Origin: Bacteroidales bacterium
GTDB taxonomy: Bacteria > Bacteroidota > Bacteroidia > Bacteroidales > F082
Assembly: GCA_017651645.1 (NCBI GenBank)
Contig: JAGCCO010000017.1
Coordinates: 1-64,000, forward strand
DNA length: 64,000 nt
Direction of reading: 5' to 3'
The stretch's first letter is position 1. Each line of letters starts with the position of its first letter. Position numbers and translations under genes: made by a program. Shown in pieces: positions 24,748 through 32,640 of this stretch. Below the pieces are notes generated by a model, which saw only the letters and a list, made by a program, of their open reading frames with translations, was not told where the DNA came from and ran no database searches.

Positions 24748-25458
24748 TCAGTTGGTGTAGTCCACGCAGTCGTCAGGAATCAGAGGTAGGTAGTTGTAGC
24801 GGCGCATGAGCTGAGCGATGGCCAAAACATCCTTCTGGCAGTAGGTCTTGATGCGTTCGAGGTCGTTCTTCTCCCAGTACACGCGACCCACTTCACTGCC
24901 GTTGATATCGTCTTTCGGAGTGGGGATGTCCAAGACGGCGCAGAGCAGGTCCAAAGAGGTGAAGGTCTTGTAGTCTCCAAACTTCCAAAGCTCCATGGTA
25001 TCGATGAAATTGGTTTCCCAAGGCTTTTTGCCTGCCACTTGCAAAATCCTGGGAATTTGAATGCCATTGATGAGCATTCGGCGTGCGATGTAGGGGAAGT
25101 CGAACTCCTTGCCGTTGTGAGCGCAGAGTTGGGCATCGGGAGCATTGTAGTAGCGGTTCAGCATATCGGCAAAGTCGCTAAGCAGAGCCTTCTCTTCATG
25201 ACCATAGAACGATTTCAGGCGGAAGCGGTTACCGTTGAAGAAACCCACCGAGATGCAGATGATTTTCCCGAATTCTGCATAGATACCGGCTCGTTCATAG
25301 CTATCGGCAGGAGTGGTATCGGGATTGTCGCGGTTCAGCTGTTCGGCCTTGTGGGACCATAGTTTCTGCATCCGTTCGCTGAGTTGGTCGTAGGCCTTCT
25401 CTTGCGAGACAGTCTCAATGTCGAGAAACAGAATCTTTGAAAAATCGATGTAACTCAT
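24748..25458 (-). CDS. Predicted 3'-5' exonuclease, DNA polymerase B-like (DEDDy)
   Basis: 236-residue DEDD-superfamily exonuclease related to the proofreading domain of family B polymerases (DNA_pol_B_exo2). ExoI is LFLDIETVS (D13, E15), ExoII is CAHNGKEFDFPYI and ExoIII is YCQKDVLAIAQL, giving the DEDDy catalytic set. No polymerase domain follows. The gene precedes the Cas4-like nuclease gene by 2 bases, an arrangement suggesting joint work in DNA repair or end trimming. Starts 5 bases after the acylphosphatase stop. Confidence 0.88.
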   Translation of the reverse strand: MSYIDFSKILFLDIETVSQEKAYDQLSERMQKLWSHKAEQLNRDNPDTTPADSYERAGIYAEFGKIICISVGFFNGNRFRLKSFYGHEEKALLSDFADMLNRYYNAPDAQLCAHNGKEFDFPYIARRMLINGIQIPRILQVAGKKPWETNFIDTMELWKFGDYKTFTSLDLLCAVLDIPTPKDDINGSEVGRVYWEKNDLERIKTYCQKDVLAIAQLMRRYNYLPLIPDDCVDYTN

Positions 25459-25463
25459 AGTGT

Positions 25464-25742
25464 TTATCTTATCTCTTGAAAATCAATATATTTCCCTGTC
25501 GGAATGACGGCCTCAATCTTCATGTCGGTAATGAAAGAATAAGGTGTGCCTTCGCCGCAGAGCAAAGTGAAGCGATCGAGTTTTTTTTCCTCGCCTTCGA
25601 CCTCAATATGGACACTGCCATCGGCACGATCGTTTTCCACATACCCGACCACATTGCATTGCAGGCCGTAGCGATGCACATAGCGACGGAAACCTACGTT
25701 GAACACGCGGCCGTAAATCCTTATGGAGTAGGCTTTTGTCAT
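25464..25742 (-). CDS. acyP: Acylphosphatase
   Basis: 92-residue enzyme hydrolysing acyl phosphates. It has the phosphate-binding loop in IYGRVFNVGFRRYVHR (family GRVQGVGFR) with catalytic Arg, and the catalytic Asn in GYVENDRADGSVHIEVEG. Overlaps the upstream DUF493 gene by 4 bases (25739-25742). Confidence 0.9.
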   Translation of the reverse strand: MTKAYSIRIYGRVFNVGFRRYVHRYGLQCNVVGYVENDRADGSVHIEVEGEEKKLDRFTLLCGEGTPYSFITDMKIEAVIPTGKYIDFQEIR

Positions 25743-26002
25743 AGGGCAAACTTTAATCCGGGTATGTTTCTAAGCAGGGCGTATGTGCGTTCCAGATGCT
25801 CTTTGTTTTCGATGTCGATATTGTAGCAATAGCTTAGATAATTGCCTTTGCCACTACTTCTTACGTTGACGAAGCTGTGCACCGTCTGGCTCTCGCTCAA
25901 GGCTTGACTGATATTGCGCTTGGCTTCCTCCATGTCAATCTCAGCAGCGATGATCAGTTTGATGTCGAAGTTCTGCGGGTAGTTGACTTTTTTCTCTGTC
26001 AT
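25739..26002 (-). CDS. DUF493 (YbeD-like) protein
   Basis: 87-residue protein with the small alpha/beta YbeD fold: starts MTEKKVNYPQNFDIKLIIAA and has YLSYCYNIDIENKEHLERTYALL. YbeD relatives in enterobacteria sit beside lipB, but no lipoate gene is here. Start at ATG 26002 is preferred to 26092 because upstream codons overlap the divergent promoter region and do not match the family. First of a likely minus-strand transcript running to 23282. Confidence 0.82.
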   Translation of the reverse strand: MTEKKVNYPQNFDIKLIIAAEIDMEEAKRNISQALSESQTVHSFVNVRSSGKGNYLSYCYNIDIENKEHLERTYALLRNIPGLKFAL

Positions 26003-26101
26003 ATTTTCCGATTCTGGATTGCAAAGATATAAAAAATGTGATGAATCTGTGGTTTTTCGAAAGTAATCCTGAAATCTTCCGCTCGGGTACAATTTTTGTC
26101 G

Positions 26102-26109
26102 TACTTTTG
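26102..26109 (+). promoter_or_regulatory. -7 box of the DUF368/S4 pair
   Basis: TACTTTTG, 27 bases before the ATG at 26137, supporting that start instead of the ATG at 26038. Confidence 0.55.
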
Positions 26110-26136
26110 TGTTTTGAAAGCAAAACTGGGTTCGAA

Positions 26137-27090
26137 ATGCTAAAGTTGTGGCTGTCGATAAAGGTGTTCATCAAGGGCATGATTATGGGAGCAGTGAATG
26201 TGTTCCCCGTATCAAGCGGCACGATGTCGTTGGTACTCGGGGTGTTTGAACGCTTTGTCAACTCCGTCAAAGCACTGAACCATAAGAATTTCAAGTATCT
26301 TCATAGAGGCCAATTGAGTGAGTTCGCCCGTCGTACCGACATCAAGTTTCTGGCGACTATTGTTGTGGGTATCCTTGCCGGCATGATACTGACTTCTATC
26401 TTCTTGAAGAAGACATTGAAATCCTATGAGGTTTACACATGGTCGTTTTTCATTGGCCTTATTTTAGCCTCGGTGGTTTATGTAATGAAACGTATCGAGA
26501 AGGTGAATGTAAAAAACATTGTGTTGGCATTGTTGGGCTTGGCGATTTCTTTCATGCTTTCCATCAAGTCGAATCCGTATTCGAACGATAATTTCCTCTA
26601 CCTATTCCTTTGCGGTATTGTAGGTGCCACGGGTATGGTGGTTCCAGGCGTTTCGGGCTCTCACCTCATGTTGTTGATGGGTAATTATGAACTGATTGTC
26701 ACAGAGGCAATTCCAGCTTTGACCAAGGCCTCCACCTTCATGAATGGTGCGAGAATACTACTGCCTTTTTTGCTGGGCTCAATAGCGAGTATCATCTTGT
26801 TTTCGCACTTGCTTTCATGGCTCATGCGAGATTATCGCAACGAAACGCTTTCGGCCTTGGCAGGCTTCATGCTGGGCAGCCTACCGGTAGTGTATCCCTG
26901 GAAAGAGCCCACTGCCGACATGATGGATTATGTCTTTCATCTTCCCAATTGGAATTCTGAACTATTGCTGGCGGCAGTCATGGTGGTGTTGGGAGCGGTT
27001 TCTGTCTATATTCTTGAGCTGATGGCCCGACATACGGAGAGGAAACAAGCTGAGCGACTACAACATTTTAAACCTCAAATCCATGACTAG
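26137..27090 (+). CDS. DUF368 polytopic membrane protein
   Basis: 317-residue inner-membrane protein of the DUF368 family, now linked to polyprenyl-phosphate (undecaprenyl phosphate) translocation in other bacteria. About eight or nine transmembrane segments and the family signatures GMIMGAVNVFPVSSGTMSLVLG and GATGMVVPGVSGSHLMLLMG, which form an internal repeat (N-P-V/G-S-G). Start at ATG 26137, 27 bases downstream of a TACTTTTG box. The last 8 bases overlap the S4-domain gene. Confidence 0.88.
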   Translation: MLKLWLSIKVFIKGMIMGAVNVFPVSSGTMSLVLGVFERFVNSVKALNHKNFKYLHRGQLSEFARRTDIKFLATIVVGILAGMILTSIFLKKTLKSYEVYTWSFFIGLILASVVYVMKRIEKVNVKNIVLALLGLAISFMLSIKSNPYSNDNFLYLFLCGIVGATGMVVPGVSGSHLMLLMGNYELIVTEAIPALTKASTFMNGARILLPFLLGSIASIILFSHLLSWLMRDYRNETLSALAGFMLGSLPVVYPWKEPTADMMDYVFHLPNWNSELLLAAVMVVLGAVSVYILELMARHTERKQAERLQHFKPQIHD

Positions 27091-27325
27091 AAAACTTAAT
27101 AGAATCATCTTCACACTTCGTGAAGGCGAAGACTTTATCCCTCTGATCTCGTTACTAAAGGCATGTGACGTGGTGTATTCTGGCAGCGAAGCCCAAGAAG
27201 TGGTCACTGCAGGCATGGTCCTCCGTAATGGCGAGGTGGAGACCCGCAAGCGAGCTAAAATCACCTCAGGAGAAGTCATCATCTTCGAGAATTACGAAAT
27301 CTTGATAGAAGGTTGGGATGGGTAA
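27083..27325 (+). CDS. S4-domain RNA-binding protein (YbcJ/YlmH-like)
   Basis: 80-residue protein that is essentially one S4 RNA-binding domain: FIPLISLLKACDVVYSGSEAQEVVTAGMV then a basic KRAKITSGEVIIF. Such single-domain proteins bind structured RNA or ribosomes. Overlaps the DUF368 gene by 8 bases and is followed by an intrinsic terminator. Confidence 0.8.
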   Translation: MTRKLNRIIFTLREGEDFIPLISLLKACDVVYSGSEAQEVVTAGMVLRNGEVETRKRAKITSGEVIIFENYEILIEGWDG

Positions 27326-27330
27326 AAGAA

Positions 27331-27356
27331 AAAACGCAGCCAAACGGTTGCGTTTT
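27331..27356 (+). terminator. Intrinsic terminator after the S4-domain gene
   Basis: 11-bp stem AAAACGCAGCC / GGTTGCGTTTT (27331-27341 with 27346-27356; one G-T pair), loop AAAC-like, preceded and followed by A/T runs. 5 bases after the stop. Confidence 0.85.
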
Positions 27357-27367
27357 TCGTTACATAG

Positions 27368-27395
27368 GTAGAGACGGTGCATGCACCGTCTCTAC
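27368..27395. repeat. 28-base GTAGAGAC perfect palindrome, copy 2
   Basis: GTAGAGACGGTGCA followed by its exact complement, between the S4 terminator and the gcvP stop. It shares outer arms and length with the copy inside ogt (6845-6872). Confidence 0.85.
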
Positions 27396-27406
27396 AAGAT
27401 TGAACA

Positions 27407-30262
27407 TTAGAATTTGCACACCAGATTACGGTCGCCGTAAGCGTCGTCGATGCGGGTCACATGCGGGAAGTACTTGTCCTGAACGTCACTCTTCATCGGG
27501 AAGCCGGCCTCTTCACGGGTGAAGGGGAAATTCCACTCATTGGCCATCAGCATCTCAGCGGTGTAAGGTGCGTGGCTGATGATGTTGTTGCCCTTCTCGG
27601 CCTTGCCGTCTTCGATGTCCTTGATTTCCTTGCGGATCTGGATCATGGCTTCGACGAAGCGGTCGAGCTCAGCGATGGGCTCGCTCTCGGTGGGTTCCAC
27701 CATCAGGGTCTCGTGGACCGGGAAGGCCACGGTAGGAGCGTGGAAGCCGAAGTCCATCAGACGCTTGGCAATGTCGATGGCGGCAACGCCTGTAGCCTTG
27801 TTGATGCCGTTGATGTCGAGAATCATCTCGTGAGCCACATGGCCGTGGTTGCCGGTGTACAGAATCGGGTAGTAGTCCTTCAGTCTGTCCTTGAGGTAGT
27901 TAGCGTTCATGATGGCACCCAAGGTGGCTTTCTTCAGGCCTTCACCACCCAACATCTTGATGTAGCAGTAGGTGATGGTGAGGATCTGAGCGCTGCCAAA
28001 CGGAGCAGCTGAAACGGCGCCTTCTTGCTTGTCGCCACCGCAGTGGAACAGGATGTGCGAGGGAAGGTAGGGCTTCAGGTGTTCGGCTACGCCGATGGGA
28101 CCCACGCCAGGACCGCCACCGCCGTGCGGGATGGCAAAGGTCTTGTGCAGGTTGAGGTGGCACACGTCGGCACCGATGTAGCCGGGGCTGGTGAGGCCGA
28201 CTTGGGCGTTCATGTTGGCACCGTCCATGTAAACCTGGCCGCCGTTGTCGTGAACGATCTTCACGAGGGTGCGGATGCCGTCCTCATAGATGCCGTGAGT
28301 GGAAGGATAGGTGACCATGAAGGCGGCCAGATTGTCCTTGTATTGCTCGGCCTTGGCCTTGGCGTCTTCGAGGTTGATGTTGCCGTGCTCGTCACAGGCC
28401 ACCACCACCACTTGCATACCAGCCATGGCGGCTGATGCGGGGTTGGTACCGTGAGCTGAGGCAGGGATCAGGCAGATGTTGCGGTGACCCTGACCGTTGG
28501 CCTCTTGGTAACGTCGGATGGTGAGCAGACCAGCATATTCGCCGCTGGCACCCGAGTTAGGCATGAAACTCATGCCCTTGAAGCCCGTGATCTCGCAGAG
28601 GTCTTTCTCCATCTCGGCGATGAGTTCGAGGTAGCCTTCCACTTGATCGGCGGGGACGAAGGGGTGGATGTTGCCGAACTCAGGCCAGCTGAGGGCATAC
28701 ATCGAGGTGGCTGGGTTCAGTTTCATGGTGCAGGAACCCAACGGAATCATGCAGCGGTTAAGGCTGAGGTCGCGGTTCTCGAGCTTCTTCATGTAACGCA
28801 TCATGTCGGTCTCGCTGCGGTACTTGAAGAACATCGGGGCCTGCATGAACTTGGAGGTGCGCTGCATCTCGGGTTGAATGCCGCTGAACTTCTGGCAGTT
28901 CGGGTCGCAGACCAGCTCTTCGTGCTGCTTGCCGAGGGATTCAGCGACGACAATGCCGATCTCGTTAATGTCCTCGCGAGCGGTGGTCTCGTCGATGCTG
29001 ATGCCAAAGTGTTGCTTGTCGATGATGCGGAAGTTCATGCCGTGTTTCTCGGCGGCTTCCTTCACCTTACAGGTGCAGGCACCTTCGGGCAGTTCGAACA
29101 ACAAGGTGTCGAAGAAGTGCTTGTTGAGTTGCTTCACGCCGAGCTTGGCCAGTTCAGAGGTGAGCTTGCCGGCAAGGCAGTTGATATGGTGGGCGATCTC
29201 AATCAAGCCGTCCGGGCCATGATAGAGGGCGTAGAAACCCGACATGATGGCCAGCAGAGCTTGTGCTGTGCAGATGTTCGATGTGGCACGCTCACGCTTG
29301 ATGTGTTGCTCACGGGTCTGGAGGGCCAGACGGTAGGCGGGATTGCCGAGGGCATCGATGCTGATGCCGATGATACGGCCGGGCATCTCACGCTTGTAGG
29401 CCTCGGTGGTGGCGAAGTAACCGGCATGCGGGCCGCCGAATCCCATCGGCAGACCGAAACGTTGGTTGGAGCCTAAGACCACGTCGGCACCCCATTCGCC
29501 GGGAGGCGTGATGAGGGTGAGGCTGAGCAGGTCAGCAGCGACGGCCACCTGCATGCCTTTGGCCTTCCATTCGGCGACCTTGGAGCGGTTGTCAACGATT
29601 TCGCCGAATTGGTTGGGGCATTGAAGCAGGATGCCGAAATAAGCTTCACTGCAATCGAACTTTTCAACGGGAGCCACTTCAACCTCGATGCCTTGGAAGT
29701 GGGCGCGGGTCTTGATGACTTCGATGCTCTGCGGGAACACGTCGTCGGCGACGAAGAACTTCTTCACGCCAGCCTTCACCTGGGCACGACTGCGGGCATG
29801 CCAGAACATCAGCATGGCTTCAGCGGCGGCGGTGCCTTCGTCGAGCAAGCTGGCGTTGGCCAATGGCATGGCCGTGAGATCGCTGATAACGGTCTGGAAG
29901 TTCAAGAGAGCCTCGAGACGGCCTTGCGAAATCTCAGCCTGATAAGGAGTATAAGAGGTGTACCAGCCCGGGTTCTCAAGTATGTTGCGCATAATGACAC
30001 CAGGGGTGATGGTGTTGTAATAGCCCAAGCCGATGTAGGTGCGGAACTGCTTGTTCTTGGCACCCAGGGCCTTGAGGTGGCTGATGACTTCGTATTCGTT
30101 CATGCCTTCGCCGATGTTGAGGTCTTTCGGCAGACGGATTTCGGGAGCGATGATTTCGTCGACAAGTTGTTCTTGCGATTTCACGCCGATGACCTTGAGC
30201 ATCTTTTCAGCATCTGATGCGGTGGGGCCGTTGTGGCGTTTGATGAAGTTGTTTCTGATCAT
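27407..30262 (-). CDS. gcvP: Glycine dehydrogenase (aminomethyl-transferring), P-protein
   Basis: PLP-dependent decarboxylase of the glycine cleavage system. The 951-residue protein is the fused single-chain form (N- and C-terminal halves, each aminotransferase-like). The PLP lysine lies in NLHKTFAIPHGGGGPG, and the flanking DGANMNAQVGLTSPG and HGTNPASAAMAGM are family-specific. The first half begins FIKRHNGPTASDAEKML as in all P-proteins. T-protein, H-protein and L-protein genes are not in the window. It is preceded at 36 bases by the paralogous membrane-protein gene, so it may share transcription with it. Confidence 0.96.
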   Translation of the reverse strand: MIRNNFIKRHNGPTASDAEKMLKVIGVKSQEQLVDEIIAPEIRLPKDLNIGEGMNEYEVISHLKALGAKNKQFRTYIGLGYYNTITPGVIMRNILENPGWYTSYTPYQAEISQGRLEALLNFQTVISDLTAMPLANASLLDEGTAAAEAMLMFWHARSRAQVKAGVKKFFVADDVFPQSIEVIKTRAHFQGIEVEVAPVEKFDCSEAYFGILLQCPNQFGEIVDNRSKVAEWKAKGMQVAVAADLLSLTLITPPGEWGADVVLGSNQRFGLPMGFGGPHAGYFATTEAYKREMPGRIIGISIDALGNPAYRLALQTREQHIKRERATSNICTAQALLAIMSGFYALYHGPDGLIEIAHHINCLAGKLTSELAKLGVKQLNKHFFDTLLFELPEGACTCKVKEAAEKHGMNFRIIDKQHFGISIDETTAREDINEIGIVVAESLGKQHEELVCDPNCQKFSGIQPEMQRTSKFMQAPMFFKYRSETDMMRYMKKLENRDLSLNRCMIPLGSCTMKLNPATSMYALSWPEFGNIHPFVPADQVEGYLELIAEMEKDLCEITGFKGMSFMPNSGASGEYAGLLTIRRYQEANGQGHRNICLIPASAHGTNPASAAMAGMQVVVVACDEHGNINLEDAKAKAEQYKDNLAAFMVTYPSTHGIYEDGIRTLVKIVHDNGGQVYMDGANMNAQVGLTSPGYIGADVCHLNLHKTFAIPHGGGGPGVGPIGVAEHLKPYLPSHILFHCGGDKQEGAVSAAPFGSAQILTITYCYIKMLGGEGLKKATLGAIMNANYLKDRLKDYYPILYTGNHGHVAHEMILDINGINKATGVAAIDIAKRLMDFGFHAPTVAFPVHETLMVEPTESEPIAELDRFVEAMIQIRKEIKDIEDGKAEKGNNIISHAPYTAEMLMANEWNFPFTREEAGFPMKSDVQDKYFPHVTRIDDAYGDRNLVCKF

Positions 30263-30298
30263 AACGATATTATATTGATTGATTTGTTGATATTCTGT

Positions 30299-31084
30299 TT
30301 ATTTAAGTTTTTGTTTCAGGGCATCAATGGTAGTGATGGATTGAAGCTCGCTGGCAGGGATGTTGAGGAGTCTACCTTTCCATGATTTAAAAGCGGCGGT
30401 GTTCTCAAGAATAGTACCACGAAGATAGTCATATTCCTTGCATTTGACAGAGCCTTTGTACTTGTTGAAAAGAGCATCATAGGAGTCCATCTGACCATTC
30501 CGGCTATAAACCAAATTCCAAAACTCTTGTTTGAATTGCGCAGTATTGGCGTCCTCAGGTAATTCGGTGGCCGGCGTCTGAACCGTATTCTTTTCTTGTT
30601 CTATGTTGTTTTCACTTTCAATTGCAACGGAAGACTCATCTTTTGTCTTGTTTTTGGGTTCTGAAATACTGTCAATGGTCAAGGTATAAATGCTATCGGG
30701 TTTTAGGATCGTATCAACAGTCGATGAATCCGCCACGGTCAAAGGACGTATTGGTAACTTTTTTGTGGGTTTTGGTTTGGAAAACACAGCGAATAGTATC
30801 ACCAAAGCAATGATAATGCCTACGAGGAGAAGAATAAGCTTTCCTATGTTACGCTGAAGCTTGACTGAAAAGGGGATTTTTTCGTATTCGGCAATAAGTC
30901 TACCATCGTAATCTTTGTCTGGTGAATGAGGGTCGAATCTGAATCCTTTCAACACATATCCTTTTGGAGGGATGATGTCTTGTTTGGCATCTCGACCGTC
31001 TTCAAAACAGGAATAGGGACAGGTGAATCTTTTTTCTCCTTCACCTGCGTCAATATAATATCTTTTTTCTGTAATATCCGCCAT
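30299..31084 (-). CDS. Single-pass membrane protein, paralog B of tandem pair
   Basis: 261-residue protein with three parts: an N-terminal cytoplasmic domain of about 80 residues (EKRYYIDAGEGEKRFTCPYS, IIPPKGYVLKGFRFDP), one transmembrane helix (about residues 88-108), a low-complexity Glu/Lys/Ser/Thr linker, and a C-terminal helical domain (QFKQEFWNLVYSRNGQMDSYDAL, KEYDYLRGTILENTAAFKSW). It is paralogous along its whole length to the next gene upstream. Start at ATG 31084 aligns with MADFEEKRYS of the paralog. No recognised family; function unknown. Confidence 0.75.
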   Translation of the reverse strand: MADITEKRYYIDAGEGEKRFTCPYSCFEDGRDAKQDIIPPKGYVLKGFRFDPHSPDKDYDGRLIAEYEKIPFSVKLQRNIGKLILLLVGIIIALVILFAVFSKPKPTKKLPIRPLTVADSSTVDTILKPDSIYTLTIDSISEPKNKTKDESSVAIESENNIEQEKNTVQTPATELPEDANTAQFKQEFWNLVYSRNGQMDSYDALFNKYKGSVKCKEYDYLRGTILENTAAFKSWKGRLLNIPASELQSITTIDALKQKLK

Positions 31085-31092
31085 ATTGGTGC

Positions 31093-31890
31093 TTAATTGT
31101 TGATGCATCTTCTCAGTTCAGTGACGGAATTGATTGATGCAAGTTGTTTGTCAGGGATGGTTTTCAGATTATCGTACCAATCTTTGAAGGTCTGATAGTC
31201 TTTCAGAATGGTAAAACGCAAATAATCGTATTCCTCGCCAGTTACTTTGTCCTTGTAATTAACATACAAATAATGGTAGTCGTCCATCGAAGCGACACGT
31301 TGGTGAATCAAGGCCCAAAACTCTTGTTTGAAATAAACATTTGGGTCTGTCGTTTCAGCTTGAGGCTTTTCTTCAGGCTGAACGGTGACGGTAGGTGTCT
31401 CTTGCTTGGTTTGGACGTTTTCTGTCTTGTTGTTAGGAACAGCTTCGCTCTTGTTTTCTTTCTTTTCTGTCAACGATTGGTTCGTCTTTTTGTCCTTTTC
31501 CCCTTTTTTGTCAACAGGCTTTACGTTGATTTCAGTTTTGGGCTCTTTGGCAGGCTCGTTTGAAGAGCCACTCTTCTTGAAAATGCTGGAAAACAATAGA
31601 ATAATTAGACCGATGATGGCAATAACGATTAATGCCAGCATGAGTTTCCAAATATTTGATTTCAGCCTGATATTGAACGGTTCTTTTGTGTACAGAGCAT
31701 AAAGCTTGCCGTCATAAATCTGGTTGCTGGCGTCTGGGTCGAATCTAAAGCCGGAAAAGACATAACCTTTGGGAGGGATAATGTAATCCTGGACATCATG
31801 CCCGTCTTCGAAGTTCGAATACGGACACCCGTCCATTTTTTTCCCCTTTCCAGGGTCTATGCTGTAACGCTTTTCTTCAAAATCTGCCAT
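31093..31890 (-). CDS. Single-pass membrane protein, paralog A of tandem pair
   Basis: 265-residue paralog of the following gene, same layout: N-terminal domain with one Cys (MDGCPYSNFEDGHDVQDY, IIPPKGYVFSGFRFDP), transmembrane helix (about 82-106), a charged linker rich in K, E, T and N, then FKQEFWALIHQRVASMDDYHYLY and EEYDYLRFTILKDYQTFKDW. The N- and C-terminal domains are conserved between paralogs whereas the linker is not, as expected for a spacer. Position between a LEA2-like lipoprotein and gcvP. Its base composition is more AT-rich than that of typA or gcvP. Function unknown. Confidence 0.75.
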   Translation of the reverse strand: MADFEEKRYSIDPGKGKKMDGCPYSNFEDGHDVQDYIIPPKGYVFSGFRFDPDASNQIYDGKLYALYTKEPFNIRLKSNIWKLMLALIVIAIIGLIILLFSSIFKKSGSSNEPAKEPKTEINVKPVDKKGEKDKKTNQSLTEKKENKSEAVPNNKTENVQTKQETPTVTVQPEEKPQAETTDPNVYFKQEFWALIHQRVASMDDYHYLYVNYKDKVTGEEYDYLRFTILKDYQTFKDWYDNLKTIPDKQLASINSVTELRRCINN

Positions 31891-31903
31891 TCTTCGGGTC
31901 GAA

Positions 31904-32494
31904 TTACTGTAAGGTTCTGTTGATGGTGATGTAGTTGGGGTAGGCGAGTTGTTGGTTGTTGATGGTGATATATGGTTTCACTTGCAGACCTAAGTTGACC
32001 GGGTCGCTGCTGGCACCTGCCAACTTGAAAGCCAAGTTGAGAATGGCTTCAGCTGATTCGCCTGAAAAGAGCTGGAACAAGTCGGTGGTAATGGGGATGG
32101 TGACGGTTTGGTTGGAATTTGCCGGCACATTCACGCTGTTGTTCATCGTGGTGCTGATGACTTGTTTGCCGTTGAGACTCACGATATAATCCATCTTGGT
32201 CATCGATGCCGCAATGGAGTTCGGGTTGTCAACATTGAGATTCACATTGAAAGAGACAGGAAGTTCTTTCTTCATTAAAGCGTTGGCGAGATTCAATAGT
32301 TGCGTTGCATTTAAGTCGTTTTTCGACATGCCTTTACCCAAGTTGATGCCAAGCATTTGGATATGGTCGATGTTTTTGAAATCAAAAGTGCAGTTGGCAA
32401 ATGTTGCCATTTGTGCAACTTGATTCAGCAGGTCGCAGGACGAAAGCCCTAGTGCGACGAAGAGGATGATGAGAGTTCTTTTAACTTTTGACAT
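31904..32494 (-). CDS. LEA2-like lipoprotein
   Basis: 196-residue protein with a lipoprotein signal (TLIILFVALGLSSC, lipid Cys in SSC near residue 19) and a domain resembling the LEA type 2/WHy fold: VSFNVNLNVDNPNSIAASMTKMDY and VSLNGKQVISTTMNNSVNVPAN, the NPN motif being characteristic. WHy-like lipoproteins in Bacteroidota are of unknown role, probably envelope stress or assembly. Start at ATG 32494 is chosen for the signal peptide. First of a run of three accessory genes before gcvP. Confidence 0.72.
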   Translation of the reverse strand: MSKVKRTLIILFVALGLSSCDLLNQVAQMATFANCTFDFKNIDHIQMLGINLGKGMSKNDLNATQLLNLANALMKKELPVSFNVNLNVDNPNSIAASMTKMDYIVSLNGKQVISTTMNNSVNVPANSNQTVTIPITTDLFQLFSGESAEAILNLAFKLAGASSDPVNLGLQVKPYITINNQQLAYPNYITINRTLQ

Positions 32495-32588
32495 AGTATT
32501 AATTATTTGATTATCAATCAATTGAAATACAATAAAACTACTTTAGCGACATTGTTTTTTCCGCTCGTTTACAAGTGTGCAATAATAC

Positions 32589-32620
32589 GAAAAAAGTCGG
32601 ACATACAGCCCGACTTTTAG
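32589..32620 (-). terminator. Intrinsic terminator of typA
   Basis: On the minus strand AAAAGTCGGG, a loop of about 8, then CCGACTTTTTT, 20 bases after the typA stop codon. Confidence 0.8.
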
Positions 32621-32640
32621 AAAATAATTTTCGTTGGTTT

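Noticed and set aside
23282..25458. Possible CRISPR-associated locus because of the Cas4-like nuclease
   Set aside because: No repeat-spacer array and no cas1/cas2 or effector gene in the window; DUF2779 proteins are common outside CRISPR.
28484..29476. Long open frame on the plus strand opposite gcvP
   Set aside because: It is antisense to a clearly conserved P-protein; its product is low-complexity and has no recognisable domain.
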